From positions 10,434 to 27,763 of the forward strand of contig MGTN01000138.1 of the NCBI GenBank assembly GCA_001799475.1: a stretch of DNA of 17,330 nt, written 5' to 3'. The translations under genes were made by a program, and so were the position numbers. This document shows, one piece after another, positions 1 through 6,308 of this stretch. The notes beneath the pieces are model-generated. The model did not search any database. It worked only from the letters and a program-made list of their open reading frames with translations, and was not told the DNA's origin. Numbering within the stretch: position 1 is the first letter of the stretch; each line of letters starts with the position of its first letter. Origin of the DNA: Desulfovibrionales bacterium GWA2_65_9. Lineage in GTDB: Bacteria; Desulfobacterota; Desulfovibrionia; Desulfovibrionales; Desulfovibrionaceae.

Positions 1-2
1 CG

Positions 3-353
3 CTGAAGCTCGACCGGGAGCTGGGCTTTGGCGACATCTCGTTCACGCTGTTGAAGGAACTGGAGATGTTGCAGCCCTTTGGCATGGGCAACCCGGAGCC
101 GCTGTTTGTGTCGCCGCCGGTGCTGGTGAAGAACTACCGGGTCTTTGGCAAGGACCACGTGAAGCTTGGGCTGGCGGAGCAGGGCGCGGTTGACCGTCCC
201 GGAGTTCTGCTCCCGGCCAAGGTCTGGCGCAAGGCCAGTGAGCTGACCAGCGCGGTGCAGGGCAAGCTCATGCGTTTTGCCTTCACGCCGAGGATTGATA
301 GGTTTGACGGCATCCCGAAGATTGAGTTGCAGGTGAAGGATTGGGATGAGTAG
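3..353 (+). CDS. recJ: Single-stranded-DNA-specific exonuclease RecJ, C-terminal end (partial)
   Basis: The reading frame is open from base 3 and runs off the left edge of the window, so only about the last 116 residues are seen. RecJ is a cytoplasmic 5'-3' single-strand exonuclease used in recombination and mismatch or base-excision repair. The piece carries the family-typical stretch LQPFGMGNPEPLF near its start. After it comes a beta-rich tail (VKNYRVFGKDHVKLGL, then RFAFTPRIDRFDGIPKIELQVKDW) that corresponds to the OB-fold domain closing RecJ proteins. The catalytic DHH and DHHA1 motifs would lie upstream and are not visible. The protein ends at a TAG at 351-353 in a normal way. No terminator is seen before the next gene, which starts 38 bases later, so read-through into it is possible. 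Confidence 0.9.
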   Translation: MKLDRELGFGDISFTLLKELEMLQPFGMGNPEPLFVSPPVLVKNYRVFGKDHVKLGLAEQGAVDRPGVLLPAKVWRKASELTSAVQGKLMRFAFTPRIDRFDGIPKIELQVKDWDE

Positions 354-391
354 GGGGTGATATATCGCTCATTGCTCTACGGGAGGGATAG

Positions 392-1324
392 ATGGATAAG
401 ATAATTAAAGAAGGAAGGTCACTTCTCAAACATTTCGAAGATCGGAAGGCTCGAGCACGGGAACGGCTAACTCGGGATGGAAGCTCCTGGATGTGCTTTG
501 CCTTGTTGGGCTTTGCAATGGATAGCGAAATGGTTTCTCTTGGCAAAGATGCACTTTTTCGGCGTGTTGAAGAACCACCTGGAGAAGTTGAACTCGCTTG
601 CGCGCTCAAGAATCGTGCTATATTTTCTAGTGTAGCTCGCTATTCACATTCAATTTCATATGAACTCGCAATTTCTTCAGACTTAGAGCATGAAGCAAAT
701 GAATTATTCACATATGCGTGGTGGATTGTTTCGGCGCTACGTGTACGCACATCGTCTGATTTCCTTGTGCCAGTTGCGGCAAGTTGTTCGTGGTCTGTTA
801 TTGCAGCTGCACCAGATCAGACGGTTGATGTTCACTTCGTAGAAGACGTTCCAAAGGCACATCGCTTTAATGATAATATAAAGATTACGAATGATGACAT
901 CGCGTGGGTCGCTGATAATATTTCAATATTTTCAAAGTTACTTGAATTTAATCAGTTCCGTCTTGCGATAGATGCGTTAACGACACATAGCCATCAAGCA
1001 AGCCTTCGAATGGTATTGGCATCTATCTGGGCTGGTGTTGAGGCACTATTTGAGATTCAAAGTGAGTTAAAATTTCGCCTGGCAACGTATATCGCATCAT
1101 TCCTTGAGCCTCGAGGCATGTCTCGCTATGAGTTGTTTTCTTCCGTTAAAAGGCAGTATGATTTTCGATCAAAGGCAGTGCATGGTTCACAAATCTCGGA
1201 TGAAGAATTGTATAAAAATATCCGCTCAATGCGCATAATGCTCTCTCGAATTATATGTAGGATAATGGAACATGGTGAAGTCCCTACTGTAAAATATTTG
1301 GACTCCATTGTGTTTGAAGATTAG
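392..1324 (+). CDS. Orphan HEPN-domain protein, Apea-like (putative RNase)
   Basis: This 310-residue protein is not a named gene. The last third looks like an Apea-like HEPN domain: a helix with WAGVEALFEI (about 217-226), a helix FRLATYIASFLE, then YDFRSKAVHGS holding an R-x4-H motif (R259, H264), followed by a closing helix around IRSMRIMLSRII. In HEPN families this Arg/His pair is the metal-independent RNase active site, found in toxins, abortive-infection proteins and ApeA-type phage defence. The first about 190 residues are unassigned and show no signal peptide or clear membrane segment. The ATG at 392 has GGGAGG at 381-386, five bases upstream. The gene is conspicuously AT-rich: in bases 661-720, 22 of 60 are G or C, against 40 of 60 in 5401-5460 of ahcY. 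This suggests horizontal acquisition. No MNT antitoxin or other partner is adjacent. The HEPN assignment is fairly firm; the biological role is inference. Confidence 0.72.
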   Translation: MDKIIKEGRSLLKHFEDRKARARERLTRDGSSWMCFALLGFAMDSEMVSLGKDALFRRVEEPPGEVELACALKNRAIFSSVARYSHSISYELAISSDLEHEANELFTYAWWIVSALRVRTSSDFLVPVAASCSWSVIAAAPDQTVDVHFVEDVPKAHRFNDNIKITNDDIAWVADNISIFSKLLEFNQFRLAIDALTTHSHQASLRMVLASIWAGVEALFEIQSELKFRLATYIASFLEPRGMSRYELFSSVKRQYDFRSKAVHGSQISDEELYKNIRSMRIMLSRIICRIMEHGEVPTVKYLDSIVFED

Positions 1325-1383
1325 TGACGTTTTCTTTCAGCAAGTATACAAGTCACGTTTGCCATGAGATGACAACAAAATAC

Positions 1384-1409
1384 GGCCCCGAAGCTCCCGC
1401 TTCGGGGCC
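1384..1409. terminator. Bidirectional intrinsic terminator between the HEPN gene and the chemotaxis receptor
   Basis: A perfect 11-bp inverted repeat (GGCCCCGAAGC at 1384-1394, GCTTCGGGGCC at 1399-1409) encloses a 4-base loop. On the minus strand it is followed by GTATTTTGTTG, a usable U-rich tail for the chemotaxis gene ending at 1440. On the plus strand the tail is weaker (TTCTCATTCC), but it would serve the HEPN gene ending at 1324. It marks the right boundary of the AT-rich segment. Confidence 0.85.
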
Positions 1410-1439
1410 TTCTCATTCCCTCACTTATGAGCCGCAGCC

Positions 1440-3362
1440 CTAGAACTTCTCGAACCCGTCGTCCTCGTGCTGCGGCGCATCGTCGTGCGGGCCGCGAGGG
1501 GCAGGGGCAGCCGCCAGCGCCAGCGGCTTGCCGCGCTGCACGCTCTCGCCGAGCTTGAAGAACTGCATCTCCCGCTGCAGGCGCTGCGCCTGGGCCGCCA
1601 GCTCCTCGCTGGTGCTGGCCGTCTCCTCCGAGGCCGAGGCGTTCTGCTGGATAACCTGGTCCAGCTGCTGGATGGCCTTGTTCATCTGGTCCGCGCCCAG
1701 GCTCTGCTCGCGGCACGATGCCGTGATCTCCTGCACCAGCTCGCTGGTGCGCTCGATGTCTGGCACGATCTTCGTGAGCATGCCCCCGGCCTTCTCGGCC
1801 ACGGCCAGGCTGTTGGCCGAGAGCTGCCCGATCTCGCCCGCAGCCGCGCCGCTGCGCTCGGCCAGCTTGCGCACCTCGGCCGCCACCACGGCAAAGCCCT
1901 TGCCGTGCTCGCCCGCGCGCGCCGCCTCGATGGCCGCATTGAGAGCCAGCAGGTTCGTCTGCCGGGCTATCTCCTCGATGAACCCGATCTTGTCCACGAT
2001 CTCGCGCATGGCCATCACGGTCTGGTCCACGGCCTTGCCGCCTTCCTTGGCGTCCTCGGCGCTTTTCCGGGCCAGGGCCTCGGTGGTCTGGGCGTTGTCC
2101 GCGTTCTGGCGGATGTTTGCGGCCATCTGCTCCACGCTGGAGGAGATCTCCTCCACGCTGGCGGCCTGCTCGGTGGCCCCCTGGGACAGGGATTCGCTGG
2201 ACGCGGACAGTTCCTCGGACCCGGAGGCCACGGCCTCGGCCGAGCCGTTCACGCCCACGACAACCGAGCGCAGCCGCCCGACCATGTCCGTGAGGGCTGC
2301 GGCCAGCGCGCCGATTTCGTCCTTCTGGTCCACGTCGATGCGCGCGGCGAGATCGCCCCCGGCGAGCTCCTTGGCGAAAACCAGGCCCTTGTGCACCGGT
2401 CCGGTGATGGCCCTGGTGATGAGCACGGCGGCCAGCGCGCCGAGCAGGATGGCCAGCAGCGCGCCAGCGGCCAGCACGGTGCGCGCCAAGGCTATCTCGC
2501 CGAACATCTTGGATTTCTGGTCGTCACGCGCGGCCTCGCAAGCCTTCTGCATCTCGCGCGCGGTGGTGACTATATGTTGCTCCATGTCCTTCTGGTGCGA
2601 GAGGGCCTGGGTGTATTCATCCAGGAGCTTCATGTACGCCGCAGTTTCACCGATAATCTTCTCGGCCTGGGTGATGTTCTCCTGCGTCTTGAGGCGCGCC
2701 TTGAGCCCCTGCGCCAGGGTGGTGATGGATTGTCCAAGGACCTGCGCCTTCTGGGCATGGGCCGGGTCGGCAGTCTGGATGTAGTACATGACCGTCAAGC
2801 GCATGGTGATGATCTGGGCCTCGGTTCTGCTGGCATCGTTCGCGTTGGCCAGCAGCTTCTCCAGCGTTATCCCGTCCGTCTTGGCGCGGATCATTTTGGT
2901 CATCTCGGCGCTCTGGCTGGCGCTCAGAGCCTGGGCCTCCATGGTGGCGCGCAGCGCGGCCTCGCCCATGGCCTTCTGGACCCGCATGCGCGTGAACTCG
3001 CTCTCCGCATAGCCCTTGAAGGCCGCATCATAGCCCTGTGTGGTCTTGGTCACCTGATCCATCTGCTCGCTGTTGACCGCGTCCGTGAACAGGTCTTTGT
3101 AGGTTTTTGCCTTGGCCTGGATGCCAGCAACGTTCTTGCCCACTTCCTCAATGCTCTTCTGATCACGCCGGATCTGGAAGTTTTTCTCATGCCGCCTGCT
3201 TTCCAGCACCATTTTGATGATGTCGGTCATGGCGTCGGCCTTGTCCACCCGGTCGAGTGTCTTGGAGAAGCCATGCCAGGCCAGGGCGGCCAGCAGCGCG
3301 GTGAGCGTGAGCACGACGGCGAAGCCCAGGCCGAGTTTCACGGACAAGCGGAGATTTTTCAT
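1440..3362 (-). CDS. Methyl-accepting chemotaxis protein with long helical periplasmic sensor
   Basis: This 640-residue inner-membrane receptor would signal through CheW/CheA to flagellar or other motility control. A first membrane helix lies at about 8-28. An all-helical periplasmic domain at about 30-290, long enough for the helical bimodular (HBM) type, is rich in charged heptads and has no PAS or Cache signature. A second membrane helix lies at about 291-316, then HAMP (about 317-369) and the cytoplasmic coiled coil. The hairpin tip EEIARQTNLLALNAAIEAAR starts at 463 and is followed by AGEHGKGFAVVAAEVRKLAER, matching the universal receptor signature. The C-terminus ends in an acidic, proline-rich tail, DDGFEKF. 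It lacks the NWETF pentapeptide of enteric receptors, so adaptation enzymes would have to bind another way. The ATG at 3362 has GAGGTG at 3368-3373, five bases upstream. It stands alone, with a terminator at 1384-1409. The ligand cannot be read from the sequence. Confidence 0.93.
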   Translation of the reverse strand: MKNLRLSVKLGLGFAVVLTLTALLAALAWHGFSKTLDRVDKADAMTDIIKMVLESRRHEKNFQIRRDQKSIEEVGKNVAGIQAKAKTYKDLFTDAVNSEQMDQVTKTTQGYDAAFKGYAESEFTRMRVQKAMGEAALRATMEAQALSASQSAEMTKMIRAKTDGITLEKLLANANDASRTEAQIITMRLTVMYYIQTADPAHAQKAQVLGQSITTLAQGLKARLKTQENITQAEKIIGETAAYMKLLDEYTQALSHQKDMEQHIVTTAREMQKACEAARDDQKSKMFGEIALARTVLAAGALLAILLGALAAVLITRAITGPVHKGLVFAKELAGGDLAARIDVDQKDEIGALAAALTDMVGRLRSVVVGVNGSAEAVASGSEELSASSESLSQGATEQAASVEEISSSVEQMAANIRQNADNAQTTEALARKSAEDAKEGGKAVDQTVMAMREIVDKIGFIEEIARQTNLLALNAAIEAARAGEHGKGFAVVAAEVRKLAERSGAAAGEIGQLSANSLAVAEKAGGMLTKIVPDIERTSELVQEITASCREQSLGADQMNKAIQQLDQVIQQNASASEETASTSEELAAQAQRLQREMQFFKLGESVQRGKPLALAAAPAPRGPHDDAPQHEDDGFEKF

Positions 3363-3472
3363 GTGGGCACCTCAACGTTCAAGAATAGTTTGCAAGGCTA
3401 TGAAGACGTAGCTGAATTTATAGAATTCCGCAACGCCTGTTGGAATATATTGGTGCTCCATCATCGTGCCTG

Positions 3473-3500
3473 TTCTGCGCACTTCGTATTTTGCGCAGAA
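3473..3500. repeat. 9-bp inverted repeat in the divergent mcp/sahR spacer
   Basis: TTCTGCGCA (3473-3481) and TGCGCAGAA (3492-3500) are exact reverse complements separated by 10 bases. A second pair, TTCGTA (3483-3488) and TACGAA (3503-3508), interleaves with it, so two mutually exclusive foldings or two dyads exist. It lies just upstream of the putative sahR -35 box and about 110 bases from the chemotaxis start. It could be a regulator binding site, or a weak hairpin insulating the two divergent units. No U-tract follows, so a terminator is unlikely. The 3363-3598 spacer otherwise holds a possible minus-strand -10 (TATAAA, plus-strand 3417-3422) without a convincing -35. Confidence 0.45.
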
Positions 3501-3516
3501 AGTACGAATATCCCCC

Positions 3517-3545
3517 TTGACGGTCCGTCCTTGCCTCGGTAAATA
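3517..3545 (+). promoter_or_regulatory. Putative sigma70-type promoter of sahR-ahcY
   Basis: TTGACG at 3517-3522 is separated by 17 bases from TAAATA at 3540-3545. The -35 matches consensus at five of six positions; the -10 is poor. Transcription would start near 3552, on top of the palindrome at 3552-3567, which is the arrangement expected for repression by steric block. Confidence 0.45.
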
Positions 3546-3551
3546 CGCTTC

Positions 3552-3567
3552 ATCAAGATATATTTAT
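3552..3567. promoter_or_regulatory. Putative SahR operator (imperfect AT-rich palindrome)
   Basis: The 16-base ATCAAGATATATTTAT is an imperfect dyad with six of eight positions symmetric. As I recall it, the SahR consensus described in Desulfovibrio is ATCAAGATATCTTGAT, and this site differs from that at two positions. It sits 31 bases before the sahR start codon, immediately downstream of the putative promoter. SahR-type ArsR regulators are known to control S-adenosylmethionine-cycle genes and to respond to S-adenosylhomocysteine. Autoregulation of the sahR-ahcY unit is the inference here. The consensus is from memory and was not checked. Confidence 0.6.
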
Positions 3568-3598
3568 ATAGTCTCAAACTGAGCATGTTCGGAGCCGA

Positions 3599-4552
3599 AT
3601 GACCGACCTCCTGCGCATACACAAAGCCCTGGCTGACGAGACGCGCCTGCGCCTCGCCGGGATCCTGCGCCGCTTTGAGCTGAACGTCGGCGAGCTGGTG
3701 GCCGTCATGGGCATGAGCCAGCCGCGCATCTCCCGGCACCTCAAAATCCTCGTAGAGGCCGGGCTGGTGGACTGCCGCCGCGAGGGCCTGTGGGCCTTCT
3801 ATTGCGCCGCCGCAACAGGACCGGGCAGCGAGGTGCTGGGCATCTCCGCCGGGTTCATGGACAGGCCGGAGTTCGCTGCGGACGCACAACGCGCCGAGGC
3901 CGCCGTGCGTGAACGCGTGCAGGCCACGCGCCGCTTCTTTGACGCCGTGGCCGGGCACTGGCGCGACCTCTCGCGCGAGGTGCTGGGCGAGCTGGACCTG
4001 CCGGGCGTCATCGCCAGCCGCGTGCCCGAGGGCGCAGCCGTGGCCGATCTGGGCTGCGGCCCGGGCGAGTTGCTGGAGCGTCTGAGTGGGAGCGCCTGCC
4101 TGGTCATCGGCGTGGACAATTCGCCGCGCATGCTGGAGCTGGCGGGCCAGCGCCTGAACGACAACGGCAAGCACGCACCGGAAGGCCGGGCCTCCCACAA
4201 TGGTCGTGCCGGCGTCAGCCTGCGCCTGGGCGACCTGACGCACCTGCCCCTGCGCGAGGGCGAGGCCCAGGCAGCCGTGTTCTCCATGGTCCTGCACCAC
4301 CTGCCGGACCCCGTGGCCGCATTGTCCGAGGCCCGGCGCGTGCTGTGTCCCGGCGGCCGGCTGATCATCGCCGACTTCGACCGCCACAAGAACGAGGCCA
4401 TGCGCGTGCTGTACGGCGATGCGCGCCTGGGCCTGGACCGGCAGCAACTGCGCACATGGCTTGAAGAGGCCGGGTTTATGCCCGGTTTGATGGAACTGTA
4501 CCCTGCCAACCAGGGGCTTCAGGTGCTTATCGCCGAGGCGGCGAGACCCTAG
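3599..4552 (+). CDS. sahR: SahR-type regulator: ArsR winged helix fused to SAM-methyltransferase-like domain
   Basis: This 317-residue protein has two domains. Residues 1-75 form an ArsR-type winged helix, with a recognition helix around MGMSQPRISRHLKILVEAG (37-55). Residues about 110-317 are a class I methyltransferase fold with motif I DLGCGPG (150-156), the acidic GVDNSPRML segment (171-179), and HHLPDP (233-238). In the SahR family the methyltransferase-like domain senses S-adenosylhomocysteine rather than acting as an enzyme, and the protein represses methionine-cycle genes until that compound accumulates. The next gene is S-adenosylhomocysteine hydrolase, 50 bases downstream on the same strand, which fits that role closely. 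GGAG at 3591-3594 precedes the ATG by four bases. The ArsR metal-binding cysteine box is absent, arguing against a metal sensor. Whether residual methyltransferase activity exists is unknown. Confidence 0.85.
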   Translation: MTDLLRIHKALADETRLRLAGILRRFELNVGELVAVMGMSQPRISRHLKILVEAGLVDCRREGLWAFYCAAATGPGSEVLGISAGFMDRPEFAADAQRAEAAVRERVQATRRFFDAVAGHWRDLSREVLGELDLPGVIASRVPEGAAVADLGCGPGELLERLSGSACLVIGVDNSPRMLELAGQRLNDNGKHAPEGRASHNGRAGVSLRLGDLTHLPLREGEAQAAVFSMVLHHLPDPVAALSEARRVLCPGGRLIIADFDRHKNEAMRVLYGDARLGLDRQQLRTWLEEAGFMPGLMELYPANQGLQVLIAEAARP

Positions 4553-4602
4553 CCACGGCCCTGGTTCAACCTCTTTCGCAAACACCTTTGGAGGATAACG
4601 AG

Positions 4603-6021
4603 ATGATGGAACTTGACCTGAAAATGAATTACCGCGTTGCCGACCTGTCCCTGGCCGAGTGGGGCCGCAAGGAGCTGCAGCTCTCCGAGAACGAGATGCC
4701 CGGCCTGATGGCGCTCCGGAAGAAGTATGGCAAAAAGAAGCCCTTGAAAGGCCTGAAGATCATGGGCAGCCTGCACATGACCATCCAGACGGCCATGCTC
4801 ATCGAGACCCTCTCCGCCCTGGGCGCGGACCTGCGCTGGGCTTCCTGCAACATCTTCAGCACCCAGGACCACGCGGCGGCGGCCATCGCCAAGTCCAAGA
4901 CCGCCAAGGTCTTCGCCTGGAAGGGCGAGAGCCTGGAAGAGTACTGGTGGTGCACCGAGCAGGCCCTCACCTGGCCTGACGGTTCCGGCCCGGACCTCAT
5001 CGTGGACGACGGCGGCGACGCCACGCTCATGATTCACCACGGCGCCAAGTGCGAGAAGCAGCCTGCGCTGCTCAAGAAGAAGGTGGACAACAAGGAATTC
5101 CAGATCATCATGGACCGCCTGGCCCACGGGTACAAGTCCGACCCCAAGAAGTGGACCAAGATCGCGGCCAAGGTGCGCGGCGTGTCCGAGGAAACCACCA
5201 CCGGCGTGCACCGCCTGTACGAGATGCAGAAGAAGGGCGAGCTGCTCTTCCCGGCCATCAACGTCAACGACTCCGTGACCAAGAGCAAGTTCGACAACCT
5301 GTACGGCTGCCGTGAGTCCCTGGCTGATGGCATCAAGCGCGCCACGGACATCATGATCGCGGGCAAGGTCTGCGTTGTCGTGGGCTACGGCGACGTGGGC
5401 AAGGGCTGCGCCCAGTCCATGCGCGGCTTCGGCGCGCGCGTCATTATCACCGAGATCGACCCCATCTGCGCGCTCCAGGCGGCCATGGAGGGCTACGAGG
5501 TCCTGCCCATGGACAAGGCCTGCGAACTCGGCGACATCTTCATCACCGCCACGGGCAACTTCCACGTGGTGGGCGCCAAGCACATGGTCAAGATGAAGGA
5601 CGAAGCCATCCTCTGCAATATCGGACACTTCGATTCCGAGATTGAGATGAGCTTCCTGGAAACCAACCTGAAGTGCAAGAAGCTTGAGATCAAGCCCCAG
5701 GTCGACAAGTGGACCCTGCCCGGCGGCAAGTCCCTCATCGTTCTGGCCGAGGGCCGTCTGGTGAACCTGGGCTGCGCCACCGGCCACCCCAGCTTCGTCA
5801 TGAGCAACTCCTTCACCAACCAGGTGCTGGCCCAGCTGGACCTGGCGGCCAACAAGTACGAGCCCAAGGTCATGATCCTGCCCAAGAAGCTGGACGAGGA
5901 AGTGGCGCGCCTGCACCTGGAGCGCCTGGGCGTGCAGCTGGACAAGCTGACCAAGCAGCAGGCCGACTACCTGGGCGTGGCCCAGGACGGCCCCTACAAG
6001 CCGGAGCACTACCGCTACTAG
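4603..6021 (+). CDS. ahcY: Adenosylhomocysteinase (S-adenosyl-L-homocysteine hydrolase)
   Basis: This cytoplasmic NAD-dependent enzyme reversibly splits S-adenosylhomocysteine to adenosine and homocysteine, relieving product inhibition of methyltransferases and returning homocysteine to methionine synthesis. The protein is 472 residues, the longer bacterial class, with the roughly 40-residue insertion around KKVDNKEFQIIMDRLAHGYK. Recognisable motifs are SCNIFSTQDHAAAAI (81-95), EETTTGVHRLY (196-206), NVNDSVTKSKFDNLYGC, the NAD-binding GYGDVGKG (261-268), HPSFVMSNSFTNQ, and the closing KPEHYRY (466-472), whose lysine and tyrosine reach the neighbouring subunit's NAD. The ATG at 4603 was chosen because GGAGG at 4590-4594 sits eight bases ahead; an upstream in-frame TTG at 4588 overlaps that ribosome site and is rejected. 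It is probably cotranscribed with sahR and controlled by the upstream operator. No S-adenosylhomocysteine riboswitch fits in the 50-base gap. Confidence 0.97.
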   Translation: MMELDLKMNYRVADLSLAEWGRKELQLSENEMPGLMALRKKYGKKKPLKGLKIMGSLHMTIQTAMLIETLSALGADLRWASCNIFSTQDHAAAAIAKSKTAKVFAWKGESLEEYWWCTEQALTWPDGSGPDLIVDDGGDATLMIHHGAKCEKQPALLKKKVDNKEFQIIMDRLAHGYKSDPKKWTKIAAKVRGVSEETTTGVHRLYEMQKKGELLFPAINVNDSVTKSKFDNLYGCRESLADGIKRATDIMIAGKVCVVVGYGDVGKGCAQSMRGFGARVIITEIDPICALQAAMEGYEVLPMDKACELGDIFITATGNFHVVGAKHMVKMKDEAILCNIGHFDSEIEMSFLETNLKCKKLEIKPQVDKWTLPGGKSLIVLAEGRLVNLGCATGHPSFVMSNSFTNQVLAQLDLAANKYEPKVMILPKKLDEEVARLHLERLGVQLDKLTKQQADYLGVAQDGPYKPEHYRY

Positions 6022-6030
6022 AGAGAGTTT

Positions 6031-6053
6031 CTGGGGGGGCTGAGGCCCCCCAG
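6031..6053. repeat. GC-rich hairpin just after ahcY
   Basis: CTGGGGGG (6031-6038) pairs with CCCCCCAG (6046-6053) across a 7-base loop, starting 10 bases after the ahcY stop codon. There is no U-tract downstream (ACCCCCCCATTG follows). It may stabilise the mRNA end or pause polymerase, but it is not a classical terminator. Confidence 0.5.
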
Positions 6054-6068
6054 ACCCCCCCATTGCGT

Positions 6069-6109
6069 CGAAAGGGCTGTTTCAGGAGAAACCTGATCCA
6101 GCCCTTTCG
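6069..6109. terminator. Compound hairpin, probable terminator of sahR-ahcY
   Basis: CGAAAGGGCT (6069-6078) pairs exactly with AGCCCTTTCG (6100-6109). Within its loop, GTTTC (6079-6083) pairs with GAAAC (6088-6092), extending the stem past a one-sided bulge. The plus-strand sequence after it (GCTTGTGTAGACTTGTC) is only moderately U-rich, so termination is plausible but not certain. Confidence 0.55.
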
Positions 6110-6181
6110 GCTTGTGTAGACTTGTCACGGGAGAGCGCCATTCTCTTTGTCCTTGTGCCTCGACTCCCAAAAGGGCCAACC

Positions 6182-6223
6182 GCGCGCGGGTTTTTGAGCG
6201 TCTCCGCTCAAAAACCCGCGCGC
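6182..6223. terminator. Perfect 19-bp stem hairpin between convergent ahcY and argP
   Basis: Bases 6182-6200 and 6205-6223 are exact reverse complements with a TCTC loop. The stem combines a GCGCGCGGG base, an internal run of five T/A pairs, and a GAGCG top. Lying between convergent transcripts, it most likely ends both. The run of T lies inside the stem instead of after it, which is unusual for a rho-independent terminator. Together with the hairpins at 6031 and 6069 it fills most of the 278-base gap, where no gene is seen. Confidence 0.7.
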
Positions 6224-6293
6224 ATTGTCTACGCCCAGCCAAACCAACGCCTTTGCCCAGGCCACCCCGGCCCAGGCCCTATGGGGAGTCCAG

Positions 6294-6308
6294 AGGGCCT
6301 CAGGCCCT
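6294..6308. repeat. Short palindrome spanning the argP stop codon
   Basis: AGGGCCT (6294-6300) and AGGCCCT (6302-6308) are exact reverse complements around one central base. The argP TGA (plus-strand 6300-6302) lies at the tip. It could form a small hairpin at the 3' end of the argP mRNA. No U-tract follows on the minus strand, so it is annotated only as a palindrome. Confidence 0.4.

Noticed and set aside
354..1440. HEPN-MNT or other two-gene toxin-antitoxin pair
   Set aside because: There is no second small gene on either side: recJ lies upstream, and a terminator followed by an opposite-strand receptor lies downstream.
1467..3542. A 691-codon open frame on the plus strand across the chemotaxis gene
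   Set aside because: It is antisense to a fully recognisable receptor, and its composition (Leu/His/Gly-rich) is that of a shadow frame. It even runs across the regulatory spacer.
4553..4602. S-adenosylhomocysteine riboswitch before ahcY
   Set aside because: Only 50 bases separate sahR and ahcY, too little for the pseudoknotted riboswitch, and the upstream control is explained by the SahR-like dyad.
4549..6063. A 504-codon open frame on the minus strand opposite ahcY
   Set aside because: No motifs and typical shadow composition; ahcY on the plus strand is unambiguous.
6022..6299. Small RNA gene or short peptide in the ahcY-argP gap
   Set aside because: The gap is mostly hairpins suited to transcription termination; no promoter pair or coding signal was found.
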